From Collinsella aerofaciens (GTDB lineage Bacteria > Actinomycetota > Coriobacteriia > Coriobacteriales > Coriobacteriaceae), in contig NZ_CABJDK010000015.1 in the NCBI RefSeq assembly GCF_902364355.1, positions 1 through 17,356 of the forward strand: a stretch of DNA of 17,356 nucleotides, given 5' to 3'. The notes under the pieces are model-generated. The model was not told the DNA's origin. It did no database searches and saw only the letters and a program-made list of their open reading frames with translations. Positions within the stretch are counted from its first letter, which is position 1, and every line of letters begins with the position of its first letter. Both the position numbers and the translations under genes were made by a program. This document shows positions 1 through 6,526 of the stretch, piece after piece.

Positions 1-1
1 G

Positions 2-304
2 CAGGGTGCGGCCTGGCGCGAGAGCCTCGGACGATACGAGCGCTTTGTGTGCGAGCACAGCGATCGCCGCGTGCTGTTGCTGGAGCTCGGCGTAGGCGAG
101 ATGACCCCCGGCATCATCACGCTCCCGTTCTGGAGCATGACCGCGAAGCTGCCGGATGCGCACCTTTTGAGCGTAAACATCTCGGGCGGCTCGGCTCCGT
201 TGCAGCTTGGAAGCAAGGCAGGGGCGATCCAGGCCGATTTGGGCGCCCTGCTCTCGGCGGCGCGGACGGCGAAGGTATTTAAGCCTCCTTGTCAGTCGCT
301 TTGA
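2..304 (+). CDS. SirTM-like NAD-dependent sirtuin, C-terminal part
   Basis: This is the 3' end of a gene whose start lies outside the window; the frame is open from base 2 to a TGA at 302-304, giving about 100 residues. The segment RVLLLELGVGEMTPGIITLP followed by PFWSMTAKLPDAHLLSVNIS closely resembles the C-terminal Rossmann part of the sirtuins that accompany macrodomain proteins (SirTM class, which ADP-ribosylate lipoylated GcvH-L carriers in Gram-positive bacteria). That assignment comes from memory of the family. The usual neighbours (macrodomain, GcvH-L, LplA2) would lie off the left edge. The last 26 bases overlap tail-to-tail with the minus-strand decarboxylase-cupin gene, so the two are convergent with no room for a separate terminator. 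Confidence 0.75.
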   Translation, partial: QGAAWRESLGRYERFVCEHSDRRVLLLELGVGEMTPGIITLPFWSMTAKLPDAHLLSVNISGGSAPLQLGSKAGAIQADLGALLSAARTAKVFKPPCQSL

Positions 305-1043
305 GATAATCCTCATCGTTCACAGGTTCCAACCACTCGTTGGAGGCTTCCTCGCCCGGAACCTCCAACGCGAGATGTGAGAACCAGCTGTCGGGTGCGG
401 CTCCGTGCCAGTGCTTCACCCCTGGGGCAATGTTGACCACGTCGCCAGGGTGCAGTTTCTGCGCCGGCTTACCCCATTCCTGGTAAAACCCTCGACCAGC
501 CACGCAGATGAGAATCTGTCCGCCGCCGTTTTTGGCGTGGTGCACGTGCCAGTTGTTGCGGCAGCCGGGCTCGAACGTCACGTTGTAGACGCCAACCTGC
601 TCGGTTGATAGAGGCGCGAGGTAGCTTTGCCCGATAAAGTACTTCTCGAATGCGTCGTTGGGGGCACCGATGGGAAAGGCCATCTCGTTTTGGTGCTCGG
701 CTTTTGCATCAGCGGCATCGTCATCCGCCCAGACCTCCTTTGCCATGCGGAAGGCCGCCCACGCCTTGGGCCATCCCGCATAAAACGCCGCGTGCGTAAG
801 GATTTCCGCTATCTCCGCCCTGGTCACCCCGTTGTTCTTTGCGGACATCAGATGATATTTAAACGAAGAGTCCGTCAGTCCCTGCGCCATCAGGGCCACA
901 ACCGTCACCACGCTGCGGTCTCGAAGGGAAAGCCCGTCTTCTCGACTCCACACCTCGCCAAACAGCACATCGTCATTGAGCTGTGCGAACTTGGGGGCGA
1001 ACTCCCCCAGGGCATCCCTGCCTGCCGTCTGTTTAATTGCCAT
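279..1043 (-). CDS. Carboxymuconolactone decarboxylase-cupin fusion protein
   Basis: A 254-residue two-domain protein. Residues about 20-100 match the carboxymuconolactone decarboxylase/AhpD-like helical fold (RDRSVVTVVALMAQGLTDSS, then an ILTHAAFYAGWPKAW segment). There is no AhpD-type CxxC, so a peroxidase-partner role is unlikely. Residues about 140-230 form a cupin barrel with probable metal ligands in WHVHHA (H166, H168, H169) and KHWHG (H211, H213). Such fusions are common in gut bacteria and are usually called CMD family or cupin proteins; the substrate is unknown. The ATG at 1043 follows a GGGGGAG ribosome site at about 8 bases. The gene is divergent from a MerR regulator and shares a palindromic intergenic region with it, which suggests MerR-controlled expression, perhaps in response to an aldehyde or redox stress. 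The stress link is inference. Confidence 0.88.
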   Translation of the reverse strand: MAIKQTAGRDALGEFAPKFAQLNDDVLFGEVWSREDGLSLRDRSVVTVVALMAQGLTDSSFKYHLMSAKNNGVTRAEIAEILTHAAFYAGWPKAWAAFRMAKEVWADDDAADAKAEHQNEMAFPIGAPNDAFEKYFIGQSYLAPLSTEQVGVYNVTFEPGCRNNWHVHHAKNGGGQILICVAGRGFYQEWGKPAQKLHPGDVVNIAPGVKHWHGAAPDSWFSHLALEVPGEEASNEWLEPVNDEDYLKATDKEA

Positions 1044-1136
1044 GATCGATCTCCCCCTGTCGATGGTTTAGGTGCAAATCTGTTTCCTCATTACGGAACA
1101 CCCTTTGCAATCCCTGTTCTAATGACGAGAATGAAG

Positions 1137-1164
1137 GTAATACCTAAACCTGACTTTAGGTCAA
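1137..1164 (-). promoter_or_regulatory. Promoter with MerR-type operator for the CMD-cupin gene
   Basis: Read on the minus strand, a TTGACC -35 (plus 1159-1164) and a TATTAC -10 (plus 1137-1142) are separated by 16 bases. Inside lies a perfect 7-6-7 inverted repeat, ACCTAAA at 1142-1148 and TTTAGGT at 1155-1161. A dyad between -35 and -10 is where MerR-family activators bind. The site lies 100 bases upstream of the decarboxylase-cupin start and about 35 bases upstream of the MerR gene, so it could serve both directions. The hexamer choice is by eye. Confidence 0.55.
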
Positions 1165-1195
1165 GGAATGAATTCGAGATTGATTCGGAGGAGCC

Positions 1196-1636
1196 ATGTA
1201 CACAATCGGACAGGTTTCGGAGATGTTCGGTTTGCCCGCCTCAACGCTGCGCTATTACGACAAGCAGGGATTGTTCCCGGCATTGGAGCGGACGTCCGGC
1301 ATTCGGCAATTCGGCGATACGGAACTCGAGGCGCTTCGGGTCATCGAATGCTTCAAGAAAGCGGGGATGGAGATCAAGGACATCCGGCTGTTCATGGAAT
1401 GGTGCGCGGAGGGTCCATCGACATACCCCAAACGCAAGGCCATGTTCGAGGAGCGGAAGGCCCACATGGAGCTAGAGATCGCGAACATGAACCGCGCGCT
1501 GGACATGCTGAAGTACAAATGCTGGTTCTACGGGCAGCTGAATCAGGGCGAGAATGAGACTGAGCTGAGGGCCATGATTCCCGACGGTTTGCCAGAAGAT
1601 ATCAAAGAGGCCTACGAGAACGCTCACGCTCGGTAG
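1196..1636 (+). CDS. MerR family transcriptional regulator
   Basis: A 146-residue one-component regulator. The N-terminal winged helix is typical of MerR: MYTIGQVSEMFGLPASTLRY followed by the YYDKQGLF turn, then a wing with RTSGIRQF. Residues about 75-115 form the dimerisation coiled coil (KRKAMFEERKAHMELEIANM). The short C-terminal tail contains a single Cys (KYKCWFYG), as in the redox/aldehyde-type MerR group (AdhR, NmlR-like), but without a metal-binding cysteine cluster. The ATG at 1196 sits 5 bases after GGAGGAG. It is divergent from the decarboxylase-cupin gene and is the obvious candidate to bind the dyad at 1142-1161. The inducing signal cannot be read from sequence. Confidence 0.93.
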   Translation: MYTIGQVSEMFGLPASTLRYYDKQGLFPALERTSGIRQFGDTELEALRVIECFKKAGMEIKDIRLFMEWCAEGPSTYPKRKAMFEERKAHMELEIANMNRALDMLKYKCWFYGQLNQGENETELRAMIPDGLPEDIKEAYENAHAR

Positions 1637-1717
1637 TACCAAAAACGCCCCTTCTGAAACTCAACCATTGTTTAAGATGTCACAACTTAGGCAACAAGAC
1701 TGGTTGCCCCGGTACGC

Positions 1718-1756
1718 AACGGGAGGGTCGACGCGACTGGAATCGACCCTCCCGTT
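1718..1756. terminator. Convergent stem-loop between MerR and oxidoreductase genes
   Basis: A perfect 14-bp inverted repeat: AACGGGAGGGTCGA at 1718-1731 and its complement at 1743-1756, with an 11-base loop. It lies 17 bases beyond the stop of the minus-strand oxidoreductase and about 80 bases beyond the MerR stop. This is a strong GC stem, but neither side has a long T run, so intrinsic termination is probable rather than certain. Confidence 0.55.
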
Positions 1757-1773
1757 TCCCAAACGGCATGAAG

Positions 1774-2409
1774 CTACTTGCTCACAACCGAGATGCGCTG
1801 GGCGACGTGGTCACCGGACTCGATCTCATCGACCATGGCGATCGCATAGTCAGCGTACGAGAGCGTTGACTCGCCGCGGCTGTTGAGTGTGAACTCCTCG
1901 CCCGCCAAGATATACTCACCGGTGCGCTCGCCGTCGGCCTGGAAGTCAGCAGCAGGGGAAACGAAGGTCCATTTGAGGCCGTCCGTTTCGCGAAGGTGAG
2001 CAAGGACTTTGCCGGCCGCGGCGGACAGCGGCTTCCAGTCATCGGGGAAGTCCGGGCCCATATCGACGGTGACCGTATGCTCGGGGTTGACGAACAGCGA
2101 GCCCGCGCCACCCACTATGAGCAGGCGCACATCGGTGCCGACCAGCACATTAGCCAAGTGGATGCCCGCGTCGGTGATACCGGGGATGGTCTCGGGCGTC
2201 CAGCCGCCCACGGCGTCCACCACGGCGTCGAATCCTTCGAGGTCTTCCGTCGTGAGCTCGAGTGCGTCTTTGATGACGGAGTTCTGAGCGGCGGTCCTAT
2301 TCTCGCCGCGTACGATGGCGGTCACGTCGAATCCGCGACGCACGGCCTCCTCAACGATGAGGCTGCCGGCCCTGCCGTTCGCTGCTACAACTGCGATTTT
2401 CTTGGTCAT
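1774..2409 (-). CDS. NAD(P)H-binding (NmrA/atypical SDR-like) oxidoreductase
   Basis: A 211-residue Rossmann protein. The N-terminus MTKKIAVVAANGRAGSLIVE has the dinucleotide-binding pattern of the NmrA/YwnB/biliverdin-reductase-like atypical SDRs (AANGRAG in place of GATGxxG). It is followed by a strand-helix repeat with LLIVGGAGSL and the segment LKWTFVSPAADF, typical of the family's central SP motif. There is no catalytic YxxxK, so a redox-sensing or quinone/flavin-reductase role is as likely as classical dehydrogenase activity. Two ATGs are adjacent (2412 and 2409). The second gives the better distance to the AAAGGAAAG ribosome site and is chosen here. It is divergent from an HxlR regulator, a very common pairing for this family in quinone and electrophile responses. 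Confidence 0.88.
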   Translation of the reverse strand: MTKKIAVVAANGRAGSLIVEEAVRRGFDVTAIVRGENRTAAQNSVIKDALELTTEDLEGFDAVVDAVGGWTPETIPGITDAGIHLANVLVGTDVRLLIVGGAGSLFVNPEHTVTVDMGPDFPDDWKPLSAAAGKVLAHLRETDGLKWTFVSPAADFQADGERTGEYILAGEEFTLNSRGESTLSYADYAIAMVDEIESGDHVAQRISVVSK

Positions 2410-2480
2410 CATGCTTTCCTTTCGACCTGCGGCACTCGACGCCGCTTTCCTTGCAGCTCATACGATACGCGTCAAAGGTA

Positions 2481-2518
2481 TATAATGGAAAGTAGGCACA
2501 TAAAAGTGCTGTAAGCAC
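2481..2518 (+). promoter_or_regulatory. TATAAT box and small dyad in the oxidoreductase/HxlR divergent region
   Basis: A consensus TATAAT at 2481-2486 has no convincing -35 at 17 bases. Downstream lies a perfect 5-3-5 dyad, GTGCT-GTA-AGCAC, at 2506-2518, in the untranslated leader of the HxlR gene. Its place suggests an HxlR operator for autorepression; the binding is inference. Confidence 0.35.
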
Positions 2519-2573
2519 CAAAAGGAAACTAATGTAAATGACGTGCATGATTGCAGACGGAGGTTTCGCGAAC

Positions 2574-2924
2574 ATGACAACACCGACTTTGGAGAACCTG
2601 CCTGCCTGCCCAGTGGAGACAACGCTTTTGCTCATCGGCAACAAGTGGCAGGTGCTCATCCTGCGCGAACTCTCGCTCAAAGGCACGATGCGCTTTAAGG
2701 AGCTGCAACGCTCGATCGGCAAGATTTCGCAGAAAGTTCTGACCAGCAACCTACGAACCATGGAGGAAACGGGGCTCGTTCATCGTGAAGCGTTCGCAGA
2801 GGTGCCCCCACGGGTGGAGTACTCGCTCACCGACCTGGGACAGACACTCAGACCCGTTCTTGACGCAATGAGAGCTTGGGGCGAGAACTACAAGGAGCAG
2901 CTCCGCGGCGGCGGGCTTCGATAA
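2574..2924 (+). CDS. HxlR family transcriptional regulator
   Basis: A 116-residue winged-helix regulator. The sequence LPACPVETTLLLIGNKWQVL, followed by ILREL and RFKELQRSIGKISQKVLTSN, is the classic HxlR/YodB/HypR core. The conserved N-terminal Cys of the CPVE segment (residue 12 in this start) is the residue that senses electrophiles or disulfide stress in YodB-type members. An in-frame ATG at 2538 would add 12 residues of non-family-like sequence. The start at 2574 is preferred because it matches the usual family N-terminus and follows GGAGG at 10 bases. It is divergent from the NAD(P)H-binding oxidoreductase, which it probably controls. Confidence 0.9.
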   Translation: MTTPTLENLPACPVETTLLLIGNKWQVLILRELSLKGTMRFKELQRSIGKISQKVLTSNLRTMEETGLVHREAFAEVPPRVEYSLTDLGQTLRPVLDAMRAWGENYKEQLRGGGLR

Positions 2925-3113
2925 GTAGCTCCTACTGGTTACACGCCTACAGAAACCCCTCCGTCCTATCGCCATCACGGGAAACCCTCCTCCTTGGTTC
3001 TCGCCGCAAACGGCTTCGAGGCCGCGCTGGCGGTCCCGGCACGGCTGGAGTCGGCCCGCGCGAGCAGCGGAAAGGGATACACGCCCTTTACCAAGGTAGA
3101 TTGCTGCTTTCAT
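2925..3113 (-). pseudogene. Possible 5' remnant of a zinc-type alcohol dehydrogenase gene
   Basis: Read on the minus strand, an ATG at 3113 with AAAGGAACGGAAA just upstream starts the peptide MKAAIYLGKGRVSL. This looks like the first strand of zinc-dependent medium-chain alcohol dehydrogenases. After about 14 residues the sequence turns into arginine- and alanine-rich text with no family character, and no continuation is found before the HxlR gene. It lies directly downstream of the TetR gene on the same strand, where a TetR-regulated dehydrogenase would be expected. I read it as a deleted gene with its ribosome site and first codons left. The rest of the stretch holds nothing I recognise. 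Confidence 0.3.
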
Positions 3114-3195
3114 TTTCCGTTCCTTTCGCAGTATTCTCAATGCAGGTGCGCGGCCTGCGCGCATGGCGCCTAGGGGGCGTCGCCGTCACATCGTT

Positions 3196-3819
3196 TCATT
3201 CGCGCCTCTCTTTAGCGTTGGCAAGACGTCGGTTCGTGCCGTTCGGATGCACGCAGGTTTTGATAATGCGCACCATCTCATCGATAGGCGTTTCGCAGCC
3301 GCTCCGAATCCAGTCCTGTACCACGGCGGAGAGCCCATGCACATAAAAACTGATGACGAAGGCCCGCTGCTCGCTGGGATAGCCAAAGCGCTCCAACACT
3401 GGGTCGATGATGTGCTTCGCTAGGGCCTCGAATCGCTCCTGAGCTTGCAGCGTATGCCCGTTTGCGAGCATCGCGCGATAGATGGAGCAGTTGTCTTGGA
3501 CGAACTCGAGGTAGGGCCTCAGATACTCGTCGGTTACGAAAACGAGCTCATCGAGGGAAGCCGTACGGATAGCCCCGATCGTGTCTGCGGCGCTTTGTTC
3601 AAAGCGCTCGAAGAACTTGGTGTTCACATGCTCCGAACACTCCTTCACGAGGTCAGGGACACCCTGGTAGTGAAGGTAGAACGTAGAGCGCCCCACCCCG
3701 GCCTTCTTGCAAATCTCCTTAACGGTTATGAACTCCGCGCCCTTGTTCTGCAGCAAGTCGAGCAAAGCCTCGTCCATAAGCTGCGCCGTCGTAAAGTATC
3801 TGCTCTGCCGCCTGTTCAC
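3196..3819 (-). CDS. TetR/AcrR family transcriptional regulator
   Basis: A 207-residue regulator. Residues about 8-58 form the TetR helix-turn-helix (LLQNKGAEFITVKEICKKAG and VGRSTFYLHYQGVPDLV). The C-terminal domain (YRAMLANGHTLQAQ, then FVISFYVHGLSAVVQDWI) matches the DhaS/YfiR-like TetR_C_7 group common in Gram-positive gut bacteria. The start is a GTG at 3817-3819, since no ATG fits the family's N-terminus. It lies 29 bases downstream of the small membrane protein gene on the same strand, so the two probably form one operon. A palindrome upstream of that operon (4307-4320) is a plausible autoregulatory operator. Confidence 0.92.
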   Translation of the reverse strand: MNRRQSRYFTTAQLMDEALLDLLQNKGAEFITVKEICKKAGVGRSTFYLHYQGVPDLVKECSEHVNTKFFERFEQSAADTIGAIRTASLDELVFVTDEYLRPYLEFVQDNCSIYRAMLANGHTLQAQERFEALAKHIIDPVLERFGYPSEQRAFVISFYVHGLSAVVQDWIRSGCETPIDEMVRIIKTCVHPNGTNRRLANAKERRE

Positions 3820-3848
3820 CCAAGCCTGCCTCTCCCTGATGCCAAAAG

Positions 3849-4202
3849 CTATTCGCCGGCAATTCCCTTGGCAAGCTCCATTATCTCAAAGGCGTATTTC
3901 TTCTTAGAGGTTTCCAGAATCCAGCGATACAGAACAAGGTTCACGCTTGCGCCTGCGATACCCAAGATACCAAGGACGATTCCGAGCACAAACAACGTGC
4001 CCTCGCCAGGTCCCAGCACACCCATGGTCAGGCACATGCCCACACCCAACAACAGCGAGGAAGCGATGCCAAAGCTGTAGGCGAAGACGTTCGCGGGGCG
4101 CTTTGCTTTGGCATCGAGCTTCTTGAGCGCGGTGAGCTTGGAGGCGCTTTTGGGCGCGTATTGCTTGGCGATCGATTCCGCGCAGGTCTTGTCGGTGTCC
4201 AT
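3849..4202 (-). CDS. Small two-helix membrane protein (dihydropteridine reductase-annotated family)
   Basis: 117 residues. A basic, helical N-terminus (about 1-35) is followed by two hydrophobic segments, about 38-62 (VFAYSFGIASSLLLGVGMCL) and about 68-92, then a basic cytoplasmic tail. The pattern LKKLDAKAKRPANVFAYSFG is one I recall from small Gram-positive membrane proteins often mislabelled 'dihydropteridine reductase' in databases. Nothing in the sequence supports an enzymatic role. The start at 4202 has an AAAAGGAAG ribosome site at the right distance; a longer frame back to 4322 would add a non-family-like extension. It is the first gene of an operon with the downstream TetR gene and is therefore its likely target, possibly linked to membrane stress or drug response. 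Confidence 0.85.
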   Translation of the reverse strand: MDTDKTCAESIAKQYAPKSASKLTALKKLDAKAKRPANVFAYSFGIASSLLLGVGMCLTMGVLGPGEGTLFVLGIVLGILGIAGASVNLVLYRWILETSKKKYAFEIMELAKGIAGE

Positions 4203-4295
4203 GTTTTCTTCCTTTTCTCTATGGCTTGTTCGACAACCCAAGAATAGGAAGAACGTGCAGGCGATTGAAGAACACAAACGGGACGTTGTGTCCAT

Positions 4296-4320
4296 GTTAT
4301 ATCGGCGAATGTCGACACTC
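4296..4320 (-). promoter_or_regulatory. Candidate TetR operator and -10 box
   Basis: On the minus strand a TATAAC -10 (plus 4296-4301) lies upstream of the membrane-protein/TetR operon. Just before it is the palindrome GAATGTCGACACTC (4307-4320), perfect except for one base pair, in the -10/-35 spacer where repressor binding would block RNA polymerase. The -35 is weak. Confidence 0.4.
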
Positions 4321-4336
4321 ACCGCAACTGCTCGGA

Positions 4337-4486
4337 ATGATGATTGCGCTGTATTTCGTTATCAAATGGGCAGTGAAAAACGGCATAAAAGAGGCCTACG
4401 GTGCTGTCACTGGCAAGAATACCGCCGAAGATATCCAAAACGAAAAAGAGTTGAAAGAACTTGGATTGGATCAAGAGGATCGATAA
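4337..4486 (+). pseudogene. 5'-truncated copy of the DUF6019-like small membrane protein gene
   Basis: From 4341 the sequence is nearly identical to the intact gene at 14804-14995. It encodes IALYFVIKWAVKNGIKEAYG and a matching QNEKELKELGLDQEDR tail. The first ~16 residues of the intact copy, its AGGAG ribosome site and its TATAAT promoter are missing; they are replaced by unrelated sequence belonging to the TetR-operon promoter region. Two ATGs (4337, 4340) happen to sit at the junction, so a 49-residue protein could in principle be made, but there is no good ribosome site. I treat it as a remnant created by the rearrangement. Confidence 0.75.
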
Positions 4487-4780
4487 ATCCAGTTTCACTG
4501 CCCCTAAAACGGCCTCGCTTTGTCCTCGGGGACAATGATGCTCACTCATTCATTTGAATTCGTCTTGAGGAGCGCCTTAACGTGCAGGTCGTAACGTGTG
4601 GCATAGAGAGGTCGTCCCCTGCGCTTTGTCCTTCGCGCGCCCGTGCTTACCCTGATAAGGTCGGCATCACGAAAGAGCATCGCTTCCTCGAGGTATCTAT
4701 TACGGCGTTTCAGTCTATCGCCTTTCAAGAGCTGCTCCTAAAACTCGAATCTGATTACACTTTTGGGAGTTTCATAACTC
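4341..4780 (+). repeat. Long direct repeat, copy A1 (partner 14850-15291)
   Basis: About 440 bases match 14850-15291 at roughly 80-85% by eye. It covers the 3' part of the DUF6019-like gene and about 290 bases of following non-coding sequence. Conserved landmarks include TCCAGTTTCACTGCCC after the stop, CGTCTTGAGGAGCGCCTT, and the final ACTCGAATCT/TTTTGGGAG stem-loop. The divergence means the duplication is not recent. Confidence 0.88.
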
Positions 4781-5125
4781 TGCGCCACAAGATGAGCAAA
4801 GAACGCACCTCGAGATGAATCGACTAAAGGAATTACGCACCTGCCGGGAGGCAGGCAGCCTGCTCGATCATCGCGGACTGCCAATTGATAAACCCCAAAA
4901 GCCGGACCGCACGGCGGCGCTCGTTTCGCTAAATCGGCTTGATGGAATGGCGGATCACGGTCTTGAGCTTCAATAGCTGGATGCGTTCAGAAATAGACAC
5001 GAAGGCCCTCGGGTGTCATTCAAATCCAGTCTGCATCTTGGTTCCTCGACTGCGCAGCTTGGTTAAACGCCGAAGGTTCAGCTATCTTCGTCAGCTAGCA
5101 TGAGAGCAACCCGAAGGGAGGACGC
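4487..5125. other. Gene-poor stretch with repeat tail and a doubtful 53-codon ORF
   Basis: The first ~290 bases belong to the duplicated segment. On the minus strand both copies keep a similar frame (4546-4728, starting MKGDRLKRRNRYLEEAMLFR), but the copies differ by a frameshift in its second half, so a real gene is doubtful. After the repeat, 4815-4976 on the plus strand is a 53-codon ORF starting MNRLKELRTCREAGSLLDHR. It vaguely recalls the beginning of an XRE-type helix-turn-helix protein but has no clear ribosome site. The rest, up to the LytTR gene, holds nothing I recognise. Confidence 0.4.
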
Positions 5126-5599
5126 ATGAAGATCACAATCGAAGAGCGAGAAGCAGCTCAAGATATAGAAGTCACGATCGTCTGCGTAAGGGTCGATCGC
5201 CGCGTGCTTGATATAGCGGCTCGGCTGCGCATGCTTGACAGGAAGGTGACGGGCACGGCCGACGGCTGCACGCGTGTGCTGAGCGCAGAAGACGTCCTGT
5301 TCATCGAGTCGGTCGACAAGCACACGTTCATTTATACGGCCGACACGGTTCTCGAGACGGGCCTGCGCCTTTACGAGATGGAGGAGCGCCTGGCGGACTG
5401 CGACTTCCTGCGCATCGCGAAAGGTTGCATCGTCAACTTCCGCGCGATCACCGCCCTCAAGCCCGACGTCAACGGCAGGATCATCGCCACCTTGGAAAAC
5501 GGTGAGCAGGTCGTTATCTCGCGCCAGTATGCGCCCGACGTCAAATCGAAGCTCGGTCTGAAGCAGTCGAAACGAAGGAAGGGAGACCGAAATGATTAA
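5126..5599 (+). CDS. LytTR domain DNA-binding regulator
   Basis: A 157-residue protein with a short N-terminal region (about 1-45) and a C-terminal LytTR DNA-binding domain (about 48-145). Diagnostic segments are VLFIESVDKHTFIYTA, then FLRIAKGCIVNFRAI and NGEQVVISRQYAPDVKSKLG. It has no receiver domain, so it belongs to the LytTR-only regulators that are nearly always co-encoded with a DUF3021 membrane protein (LytTR regulatory system). The ATG at 5126 follows GGGAGG at 6 bases. The stop overlaps the downstream DUF3021 start (8-base overlap ending ATGATTAA), showing translational coupling. In known systems of this type the membrane partner inhibits the regulator; whether that holds here is inference. 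Confidence 0.93.
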   Translation: MKITIEEREAAQDIEVTIVCVRVDRRVLDIAARLRMLDRKVTGTADGCTRVLSAEDVLFIESVDKHTFIYTADTVLETGLRLYEMEERLADCDFLRIAKGCIVNFRAITALKPDVNGRIIATLENGEQVVISRQYAPDVKSKLGLKQSKRRKGDRND

Positions 5600-6071
5600 C
5601 AGGGACATTATCGACACCGATAAAAAGACGCCCGTGGAAAACCTCAGGCAACTCGTGAAAAGCACCTGTATCGGCTTCACTGTTGCCATGATAGCCTTCT
5701 TGGCATTAGGGACTTGTTTCGCTGATGACACCGCCAAGCAGGGCATTAACTATTGCTGGTCGATTCTCGCCGCGTGCGTCACCGTCCCCGCGCTGCAGTT
5801 CGTGTTCTTCACGCCCGCGGTGATCAGACAGATGGCGTATCCCGCGCGCCTGGCGCTGTTCGACGTTTGCCTCTACGCAGCCCTCTGTGCATTGGCGTTT
5901 GTCTTTGCTTGGGTTCCCGTGAACAACCCCGGGGCGTGGGTTACCTTCACGGTTGTCTTTCTCGCCATCCTGGCGGTCCTCACTCTTGCTTTCAACGCCA
6001 AGCTGAGCCGCGAGACCCGCGAATTGAACGACAGGCTCGCGGAATACCGCAAGAGCAGGGAGACGGAATAA
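5592..6071 (+). CDS. DUF3021 family membrane protein, LytTR partner
   Basis: 159 residues with four predicted membrane helices, about 26-44, 53-73, 86-108 and 114-133, then a charged cytoplasmic tail (KLSRETRELNDRLAEYRKSR). Size, topology and position directly after a LytTR-only regulator identify it as a DUF3021 protein. The ATG at 5592 overlaps the LytTR stop and has GGGAG 7 bases upstream, inside the preceding gene. It probably keeps the LytTR protein inactive at the membrane, as in characterised LytTR regulatory systems; this is family knowledge and is not visible here. The operon seems to contain only these two genes. Confidence 0.9.
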   Translation: MINRDIIDTDKKTPVENLRQLVKSTCIGFTVAMIAFLALGTCFADDTAKQGINYCWSILAACVTVPALQFVFFTPAVIRQMAYPARLALFDVCLYAALCALAFVFAWVPVNNPGAWVTFTVVFLAILAVLTLAFNAKLSRETRELNDRLAEYRKSRETE

Positions 6072-6125
6072 GGGTATAGCTGAGCATTATCGATGCTGGG
6101 CAAATCCTTACTCCCGATCCTCGGA

Positions 6126-6394
6126 TTACCGCCCAGCGCGAGGACCTGATACCAAGGCCGGCGCAGGGCGATGCTCGGCCCCGTTCGCTACCTCAAGCGC
6201 TTCCTGCGCGGTCATGCCCTTGTAGCCCCCCGTTCGCGCGCATAAGCGGGTTCATGTGCAGGGGAATGTCGATCCAGGTGCTGATTGCTCGGTCAGCCTG
6301 ATCGGATTGGAGGAAGACGACCTCATGTTCAGCATAGGCGATGGCGAAACTTCCTACGTATTGCGGTCTACCCAAGCCATCATTCGGTCCTCCT
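6126..6394 (-). pseudogene. Decayed minus-strand gene of unknown family
   Basis: Read on the minus strand, the frame through DGLGRPQYVGSFAIAYAEHE and DIPLHMNPLMRANGG reads like a genuine protein. At a run of six C (6226-6231) it must shift by one base to continue as GYKGMTAQEALEVANGAEHR and stop at 6126-6128. Without the shift it ends quickly in non-protein-like text. Upstream it runs into the hairpin and the 11-G tract at 6395-6443, beyond which the frame is antisense to a probable riboswitch. I do not recognise the family. The combination suggests a truncated and frameshifted gene; a sequencing error in the C run is the alternative. Confidence 0.4.
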
Positions 6395-6443
6395 CGGTTT
6401 CGAAACTCGAATTTTTTTAAAGTTTCGAAACCGGGGGGGGGGG
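6395..6443. repeat. Perfect 13-bp hairpin followed by an 11-G tract
   Basis: CGGTTTCGAAACT at 6395-6407 pairs perfectly with its complement at 6421-6433 across a 13-base loop containing seven T. Each arm itself holds the palindrome TTTCGAAA. The right arm runs directly into eleven consecutive G (6433-6443). Such a homopolymer is very rare in this window. It could be slippage-prone, a terminator-like stem for the minus strand, or an assembly scar. Confidence 0.7.
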
Positions 6444-6526
6444 CAATATGCACAGGGATGCATCGAGGAGCAATTCCCAGTCGCGCCATGTCAGCAGCGA
6501 TGCCGGGCGCATTCACGCGTGCTACA

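Noticed and set aside
627..1475. 282-codon plus-strand frame antisense to the CMD-cupin gene and across the MerR gene
   Set aside because: No protein-family character; both overlapping genes on the proper frames are well supported with ribosome sites.
3445..4080. 211-codon plus-strand frame antisense to the TetR and membrane protein genes
   Set aside because: Both minus-strand genes have clear domains and ribosome sites; the plus frame looks like nothing.
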